A DNA stretch of 55,169 nucleotides from Rhodoferax sp. (lineage in GTDB: Bacteria > Pseudomonadota > Gammaproteobacteria > Burkholderiales > Burkholderiaceae_C): positions 13,532 through 68,700 of the forward strand of contig NZ_JAQTWM010000007.1 in the NCBI RefSeq assembly GCF_028689305.1, given 5' to 3'. The translations under genes and the position numbers were made by a program. Positions 49,665 to 55,169 of this stretch are shown in pieces (position 1 is the stretch's first letter; the number at the start of each line of letters is the position of its first letter). The notes under the pieces were generated by a model. The model searched no databases and was not told the DNA's origin. It saw only the letters and a list, made by a program, of their open reading frames with translations.

Positions 49665-50780
49665 CTAGCCCAGCAGCTGGTCGGGGTTGACGTAGCTGTA
49701 GCCCAGATCGTTGGCCACGGCGGCATACGTCACCTGGCCGGCACACACGTTGAGACCGTTTTTCAGGTGCGGATTGTCCTTGAGCGCTTCTCTCCAGCCT
49801 TTATCCGCCAGCGCCACGGCGTGGCCGATGGTGGCGTTATTGAGCGCAAAGGTCGAGGTGCGTGCCACCGCGCCGGGCATGTTGGCCACACAGTAGTGCA
49901 CCACGCCGTCCACCTCAAAGGTCGGCTCGGCATGGGTGGTGGCGTGTGAGGTCTCGAAGCAGCCGCCCTGGTCAATCGCCACGTCCACCACCACTGCGCC
50001 TTTTTTCATGCGCGCAATCATGGCGCGGGTCACCAGCTTGGGCGCAGCTGCGCCTGGGATCAACACCCCACCGACCACCAGATCGGCGGCCAGCACGGCG
50101 TCGTCGACACTTTGGGCGGACGAATACACGGTGTGGATGCGGTTGCCAAACACCAGGTCCAGCTGGCGCAGCCGGTCGACGTTCTTGTCCAGCACCGTCA
50201 CCTGGGCGCCCATGCCGACGGCCATTTGCAGCGCATGGGTGCCGACCACCCCCGCGCCCAGAATGGTCACCTGGGCGGCCGGCACCCCCGGCACCCCACC
50301 CAGCAAGATACCCATGCCGCCCTTGGACTTTTCCAGGTGGGCGGCACCGGCCTGCACCGCCATGCGGCCAGCGACTTCACTCATGGGCGCCAGCAGCGGC
50401 AGGCCGCCGCCGGGGCCGGTGATGGTTTCATAAGCGATGCAGACCGCGCCGGATTTCACCAGCGCTGCGGTTTGCTCCGGGTCCGGCGCCAGATGCAGGT
50501 AGGTGTAGAGGATTTGGCCGGGGCGCAGCATGGCGCACTCCTGCGGCTGCGGTTCCTTGACCTTGACAATCATGTCGGCGGCGGCAAACACCTCGGCGGG
50601 TGTGGCCGCCAGGGTGGCGCCAGCGGCCTGGTATTGTGCGTCGGTCAGTCCGATGGCGGCACCGGCGCCGCTTTGCACCAGCACCTGATGGCCGTGGCTG
50701 GTGAGCTCGCGCACACTGGCCGGCGTCAAGCCGACGCGGTATTCGTGGTTCTTGATTTCCTTGGGGAGTCCGATCAGCAT
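49665..50780 (-). CDS. ald: Alanine dehydrogenase
   Basis: A 371-residue NAD-dependent L-alanine dehydrogenase, which interconverts alanine with pyruvate plus ammonia. N-terminal [18 protein letters not shown], catalytic Lys in [12 protein letters not shown] and His in YTYLHLAPD, the NAD-binding [20 protein letters not shown], and [17 protein letters not shown] are all present. ATG at 50780 with GGAGAC upstream begins the family N-terminus; a frame from 50840 is too long. No Lrp/BkdR-type regulator is adjacent. Confidence 0.96.
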   Translation of the reverse strand: MLIGLPKEIKNHEYRVGLTPASVRELTSHGHQVLVQSGAGAAIGLTDAQYQAAGATLAATPAEVFAAADMIVKVKEPQPQECAMLRPGQILYTYLHLAPDPEQTAALVKSGAVCIAYETITGPGGGLPLLAPMSEVAGRMAVQAGAAHLEKSKGGMGILLGGVPGVPAAQVTILGAGVVGTHALQMAVGMGAQVTVLDKNVDRLRQLDLVFGNRIHTVYSSAQSVDDAVLAADLVVGGVLIPGAAAPKLVTRAMIARMKKGAVVVDVAIDQGGCFETSHATTHAEPTFEVDGVVHYCVANMPGAVARTSTFALNNATIGHAVALADKGWREALKDNPHLKNGLNVCAGQVTYAAVANDLGYSYVNPDQLLG

Positions 50781-50970
50781 GTTTGTCTCCATGAGTTGCG
50801 AAAGCCGCAGTGTGTGACAGGTCAGGCAACAAGGAAACAAGGATCAGATTAATCTGCGCGGCATTCACGTGGCTAATGGCGATCAGGTGTGGATGGCTTT
50901 GCCATGGAGCTCTGAAGGGCCATCGACAATCCGACGGCGGTACCCACGGTTGCCCGGTGACAATCTGGTC

Positions 50971-51741
50971 ATGTTGACCGATATCTGGACCTCTTCGCTG
51001 CTGCTGGCTGGCGCTGCCTTTGCCGCTGGCGTGCTGAACGCCATTGCCGGTGGTGGTAGCTTTCTGACGCTGCCGGCACTGGTGTTTGTGGGTGTGCCCC
51101 CGATCATGGCCAATGCCACCAGTGCGCTGGCGGTTAGCCCCGGTTATCTGGGCAGCACCCTGGGTTTTCGCCCCGAGCTGCGTCAGCTTCCCTTGATTCG
51201 TTTGAAGCGTGAAATGGTGTTGTCGGCGGTCGGGGGCATGGTCGGCGCGCTGTTGCTGCTGGTGACACCCGCCAAACTGTTTGCCAACTTGGTGCCCTGG
51301 CTGCTGCTGTTTGCCACACTGCTGTTCGCCGCTGGTCCGGCCCTGGCACGGCGTGCCAGTGTGGTGTCTCACGCTGGCCAGGGGGTGGCGCGCTGGCGTG
51401 AATCAGGGCTGCTGGTGGTGGCCATTTACGGCGGTTATTTCAATGGCGGGTTGGGGATTTTGTTGATGGCCTTGTATGCCGTGACGGGTGAATCGCGTAT
51501 CCATACGGCCAATGCGCTCAAAAACCTCAATTCACTGGTGTTGTCATGGTTGTCCGTGGCGACTTTTGTGATGGCTGGTGTTATCGTCTGGCGCGCGGGG
51601 ATCCTGATGATGCTGGCGGCCACGGCGGGTGGTTTTATGGGTGCCCGCTGGGCCAGACAATGGCCGGTGCATTGGATCCGCGCCGGGGTGATCGTCACAG
51701 GACTGGTGATGAGTGGGGCCTTTTTTGTCCGACAGGCTTGA
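50971..51741 (+). CDS. TauE/SafE-family membrane transporter
   Basis: A 256-residue membrane protein with about eight segments. Both internal halves carry the family pattern: AGVLNAIAGGGSFLTLPAL with NATSALAVSPGYLGSTLGF, and YGGYFNGGLGILLMALYA with NALKNLNSLVLSWLSVATF. Members export sulfite or organosulfonates, or have unknown anion substrates. ATG at 50971 starts just before the first segment. The 190-base gap upstream, shared with the divergent alanine dehydrogenase gene, must hold both promoters; nothing else is recognised there. Confidence 0.88.
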   Translation: MLTDIWTSSLLLAGAAFAAGVLNAIAGGGSFLTLPALVFVGVPPIMANATSALAVSPGYLGSTLGFRPELRQLPLIRLKREMVLSAVGGMVGALLLLVTPAKLFANLVPWLLLFATLLFAAGPALARRASVVSHAGQGVARWRESGLLVVAIYGGYFNGGLGILLMALYAVTGESRIHTANALKNLNSLVLSWLSVATFVMAGVIVWRAGILMMLAATAGGFMGARWARQWPVHWIRAGVIVTGLVMSGAFFVRQA

Positions 51742-51750
51742 TGGGACAGC

Positions 51751-54700
51751 ATGATGTTTGAAATCTTTCCGTGGAACAAACAGCTCGAAACGGATATTGC
51801 CGAAATTGATGAGCAGCACCGGATGTTGGTGAGCCTGCTCAACCGTCTGGCCCAGCAGCATGTGCAGGGCGCCTCGGAGGCAGAGATCCACGCCATCCTG
51901 GCGGAGCTGGCGGATTACGCCCATTACCACTTCCAGACCGAGGAAGGCGTCTGGCAAACGGCGATGCCTGGGGACAGCTGGCTTGAGGAGCACATCGCCA
52001 GCCATCAGCGCTTTTTTGAGCACATCGTTGAATTGCGATCAGGCCAACGTCCTTTCCAGGCTATCCTGGACGACCTGTTTTCGTACCTGACCTACCACAT
52101 CCTGGACAACGACAAACGCATGGCCCTGGCAGTCAAAGGGGTGCGTGAAGGCCTCAGTGTGGAGGCTGCGCGCCAGCGTGCTGACGCGCAGATGCGCGGG
52201 GCCACCGCTGTATTGATCCAGACCGTGCTGTCCATGTACCAGACCGTCAGCGCACAGGCGCTGGAGTTGATGCACGAGAAACTGGCCCGCCAGCGTGCCG
52301 AAGAGGCGCTGCGCCACGGCAGGCAGCGTTGGCGGTTTTTCCTCGGTGATGACGAGGGTGGCCACATGCCGGGCACACCGCTGGAACAGCGCCTGCGGGT
52401 GGTGGTGGACCATGTGCCTGCTGGCGTGGTGGTGGTGGATGCCCGGACCCAGCGTTTTGTGTTTGCCAACTCCTGGTTTAGTCAGATGCTCGGCTACAGT
52501 CTGGATGAATTGCTCGACATGACGCCGCAACACATCCACCCGGCGCAAGTCATGCCGCAGGTTGAGCAGGATATTCAGAGCATGAAGGTCGGCCAGAAAA
52601 GGGACTCGCTGGCCATCCCCACGCTGCGCAAGGACGGTAGCCGCTTTATGGCCAACATCGAGCGGGTGCCGATTGAGCTGGAGGGCCAACTCAGTGTGTT
52701 GGCGGTGTTTACCGACGTGACGGCACGTCTGCAGGCCGAACAGGCGCTGCGGACCAGTGAATCACATTTGCGCACGCTGGTGGACACCATCCCGGATCTG
52801 GTCTGGCTCAAGAATACCGAGGGTGTCTATCTCTCCTGCAATCCGGCTTTTGAGCGCTTTTTTGGTGCCAAGGAGGCGGATATCGCGGGCAAGAGCGACC
52901 ACGACTTTGTTGCCAAGGAACTCGCCGACTTTTTCCGTCAGAAAGACCAGGCGGCCATGGCGGCGCAACGGCCCGTGGTCAACGAGGAGTGGATCACTTT
53001 TGCCGACAACGGCCAGCGGGCACTGCTGGAGACCACCAAGGTGCCGATGCTTGACCCGGAAGGCCATTTACTAGGGGTATTGGGCATTGGCCACGACATC
53101 ACCGAACGCCGCACCCATGCTGAAGCGCTGGAAGCGGAACGATTGCGCCTGCAAAACGCCATTGATGCAGCACAAGCCGGCACCTGGGAGTGGGATGTTC
53201 CGGGTGGGCAGGTGCGTTTCAGCGAACGTGCTGCCACCATGCTGGGGTATCCAGCCATGGAACTCCGGCAGGGTGCGTATGAACAGTTTGTCAACCTGCT
53301 CCACCCGGACGACCAGCCGCGCCAGCATGAGCTGATGGCACGGCATCTCAGTGGTGAATTGCCGCGTTTTGAGGCAGAGTTGCGTCTGCGCCATCGGGAC
53401 GGCCACTGGGTCTGGTGGCGCACTCTGGGGCGGGTCATGCAACGCGCAGCCGCAGGGGAACCGGCGCTGGTGGCGGGCATCAGCATTGACATCAGCGACC
53501 AGAAAACCCACCGTGAACAACTGGATTACCTCACCCATCACGATGCCCTGACCGGGTTGCCCAACCGCAAACTGTTTGTGGATCTGCTGGCCGCCAGCAT
53601 GGCCGCCACCTCAGTGCAGCACCATCTGGCGGTGGCCTACATCGACCTTGATGGTTTTGCGGCCTTCAACCAGGACCATGGTGAAGAAATTGGCAATCAG
53701 CTGATTGTGGCAGTCAGTCGCAGGCTGGCGCTGGCCATGCGCGAACACCAGCAGTTGGCCCACATCGGTGGCGACGAATTTGCCGTGATCCTCAGCAATC
53801 TGGCAGAGCCGCAAGCTTTGATCGAACCGGTCGGTCATCTGTTGACTGTGGTGTCCCAGCCACTGAGTGTGCACGGACTGAACCTGGCTGTGACGGCCAG
53901 CATTGGTGTCACGCTGTTTCCGCAACATGACAAGGTGGATGCCGAGCAACTGCTGCGCCAGGCCGATCAAGCCATGTATCTGGCCAAATTGGCTGGCAAG
54001 AACCGCTACCACCTGTTTGACCCGGTCAACGACGAAAGCACGCGTGCGCGGCTGACGCGTATCGACGAGGTTCGCCAAGCCTTGAGCAACAACGAATTTG
54101 TGCTGTTTTATCAGCCCAAGGTTCGTCTCAGCAGTGGCGAAGTCATTGGTTTTGAAGCGCTGATCCGCTGGCAGCACCCCGAGCGGGGTCTGCTGCCGCC
54201 AGTGGTGTTCATTCCCTTGCTGGATCAGCATCCACTGGCGATCACACTGGGTGACTGGGTGATTGAGACGGCCTTGGGGCAATTGGCCCAATGGAAGACC
54301 CAGGGCTTGCGTACCACGGTCAGTGTCAACATTGATGCCCAGCAATTGCTGGACCCGGACTTTGCGGACCGGCTGCAGCAGCAATTGGGCCAGTTCCCGA
54401 TGGTGCAGCCGGCGCAACTGGAACTGGAGATTCTTGAAACCGGTGCGCTGGAGAACATGGCTCAGGTTTCGGCGTTGATCGCCCGCCTGCAAGCCATGGG
54501 CATGTCCTGCGCGCTCGATGACTTTGGCACCGGTTATTCGTCGCTGACTTTTCTGAAACAACTGACGGCACACACCATCAAGATCGACCAGAGTTTTGTG
54601 CGCGGCATGCTGGATGACGCCGGGCATGCTGCCATTGTCAACAGCGTGCTGGGCCTGGCCCGCAACTTTGACCGACTGGCGCTGGCAGAAGGCATCGAAA

Positions 54701-55169
54701 CCGAAGCCCATGGCTGTTTACTGATCGAGTTCGGCTGCGACTATGGCCAAGGCTACTTCATTGCCCGACCGATGCCCGCAGCCGAGGTGGCACATTGGCT
54801 GGCGCATTGGCGAGCCCCCGGAAGCTGGGTGCAGAGTGAGGCGGTTGCACCACGTGACGTCCCGGTTTTGCTGGCGGAAGTTGAACACCGTGCCTGGTGC
54901 AAACAGATACATGCCTATGTGGCCCGACAAATCTCGAAAGTACCTGGCAATGACGATGTCACCTGCCGTTTTGGGCTGTGGCTGAACAAGCCGACCACAC
55001 GCCAGCGTTTTGGCCGCCGTCCGCTGTTTGTTCATCTTGAGCAGACCCATCATGCCATCCACCAAGTGGCGGCGCAGTTGTTGGACAGTGTTCAGAACAA
55101 TACATTGATCGACGCCAATGCCAGCCTGGCCGAACTCGAAGCCCTGAGTCAGATCATGCTGGATGAATT
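51751..55169 (+). CDS. Hemerythrin-PAS-PAS-PAS-GGDEF-EAL-CZB c-di-GMP signalling protein (3' end cut by window)
   Basis: At least 1139 residues; the frame is open to the window end. Residues 1-130 form a bacteriohemerythrin with all seven di-iron ligands (His23, His60, Glu64, His81, His85, His116, Asp121). Three PAS domains follow (about 210-328, 340-453, 466-588). A GGDEF domain has an intact motif (HIGGDEF, 673-677), and an EAL domain has EAL at 802-804, DDFGTGYSS and AEGIETEAH. The C-terminus looks like a CZB zinc-binding domain (His1046, CRFGLWL with Cys1072, His1100/His1104). No membrane segment is seen. It would make or degrade cyclic-di-GMP in response to oxygen and perhaps a zinc-thiolate redox signal. 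It starts nine bases after the TauE-like gene. Confidence 0.9.
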   Translation, partial: MMFEIFPWNKQLETDIAEIDEQHRMLVSLLNRLAQQHVQGASEAEIHAILAELADYAHYHFQTEEGVWQTAMPGDSWLEEHIASHQRFFEHIVELRSGQRPFQAILDDLFSYLTYHILDNDKRMALAVKGVREGLSVEAARQRADAQMRGATAVLIQTVLSMYQTVSAQALELMHEKLARQRAEEALRHGRQRWRFFLGDDEGGHMPGTPLEQRLRVVVDHVPAGVVVVDARTQRFVFANSWFSQMLGYSLDELLDMTPQHIHPAQVMPQVEQDIQSMKVGQKRDSLAIPTLRKDGSRFMANIERVPIELEGQLSVLAVFTDVTARLQAEQALRTSESHLRTLVDTIPDLVWLKNTEGVYLSCNPAFERFFGAKEADIAGKSDHDFVAKELADFFRQKDQAAMAAQRPVVNEEWITFADNGQRALLETTKVPMLDPEGHLLGVLGIGHDITERRTHAEALEAERLRLQNAIDAAQAGTWEWDVPGGQVRFSERAATMLGYPAMELRQGAYEQFVNLLHPDDQPRQHELMARHLSGELPRFEAELRLRHRDGHWVWWRTLGRVMQRAAAGEPALVAGISIDISDQKTHREQLDYLTHHDALTGLPNRKLFVDLLAASMAATSVQHHLAVAYIDLDGFAAFNQDHGEEIGNQLIVAVSRRLALAMREHQQLAHIGGDEFAVILSNLAEPQALIEPVGHLLTVVSQPLSVHGLNLAVTASIGVTLFPQHDKVDAEQLLRQADQAMYLAKLAGKNRYHLFDPVNDESTRARLTRIDEVRQALSNNEFVLFYQPKVRLSSGEVIGFEALIRWQHPERGLLPPVVFIPLLDQHPLAITLGDWVIETALGQLAQWKTQGLRTTVSVNIDAQQLLDPDFADRLQQQLGQFPMVQPAQLELEILETGALENMAQVSALIARLQAMGMSCALDDFGTGYSSLTFLKQLTAHTIKIDQSFVRGMLDDAGHAAIVNSVLGLARNFDRLALAEGIETEAHGCLLIEFGCDYGQGYFIARPMPAAEVAHWLAHWRAPGSWVQSEAVAPRDVPVLLAEVEHRAWCKQIHAYVARQISKVPGNDDVTCRFGLWLNKPTTRQRFGRRPLFVHLEQTHHAIHQVAAQLLDSVQNNTLIDANASLAELEALSQIMLDE

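Noticed and set aside
47156-49726. 856-residue minus-strand open frame opposite the P-type ATPase gene
   Set aside because: The plus-strand product has every P-type ATPase motif; the antisense product is low complexity (His, Gln, Arg, Gly) with no family features.
1-55169. CRISPR arrays, tRNA or rRNA genes, intact insertion sequences, prophage
   Set aside because: No regularly spaced direct repeats, no tRNA-like cloverleaf or rRNA sequence noticed, and no transposase or phage protein among the frames.

Overview
The window looks like chromosomal DNA of a metabolically versatile betaproteobacterium, most likely Burkholderiales/Comamonadaceae (Rhodoferax-like). This is inferred from high-GC coding style, many ATGA-coupled operons, TRAP transport with a DctSR-type two-component system, a NAD(P)-linked 2-oxoacid oxidoreductase, and five copies of a short intergenic repeat (core GGCCTCTAGCCCGC plus TAGCTAT arms) that I associate with this family. 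I see no rRNA, tRNA, CRISPR array, phage or intact insertion sequence.

Region 1 (39-17111) is a catabolic island. It holds a TetR regulator, a trimethylamine-dehydrogenase-like flavoprotein, a minus-strand operon of an M20 amidohydrolase and a penicillin-acylase-type Ntn hydrolase, a TonB receptor, and an Opp/Dpp-type ABC importer (binding protein, two permeases, fused double ATPase) coupled to an amidase and an isonitrile-hydratase-like protein. Together they read as: take one amide- or peptide-like compound across both membranes, cut amide bonds inside the cell, and oxidise the released amine. A bipartite DNA element (ATAYTACCAATAA-N19-GTAAATATTTA) lies just before the TonB gene and again before the ABC operon, with a looser copy upstream of the hydrolase operon, suggesting one regulon.

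Region 2 (17192-24525) is a polyamine locus: a MocR-type regulator divergent from a PotFGHI-like ABC importer that ends in a histone-deacetylase-fold amidohydrolase, followed by a DUF6920-like membrane-anchored protein. Two tiny ORFs (10 and 11 codons) sit in ATGA overlap with the first and last genes of this operon.

Region 3 (24526-34375) starts with a repeat and a possible gene relic, then a cytosine-deaminase-like enzyme with a Cys at a specificity position, a hemerythrin-like protein, and a three-gene 2-oxoacid oxidoreductase operon. Two FNR/Anr-type boxes lie between the last two, which points to low-oxygen control. A CBS protein, a thioredoxin-like protein and a phosphofructokinase follow.

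Region 4 (33752-40677) is a C4-dicarboxylate-type TRAP locus: FixJ-like response regulator, PAS sensor kinase, two tandem DctP binding proteins, DctQ and DctM, closed by a strong bidirectional terminator.

Region 5 (40740-55169) is mostly housekeeping and signalling: MBL-fold hydrolase, a histone-H1-like winged-helix protein, thioesterase, DUF465 protein, PduO-type adenosyltransferase, a soluble double-receiver histidine kinase, D-lactate-dehydrogenase-like flavoprotein, Ca2+-type P-ATPase, alanine dehydrogenase, a TauE/SafE exporter, and a large hemerythrin-PAS-GGDEF-EAL-CZB protein cut by the window end.
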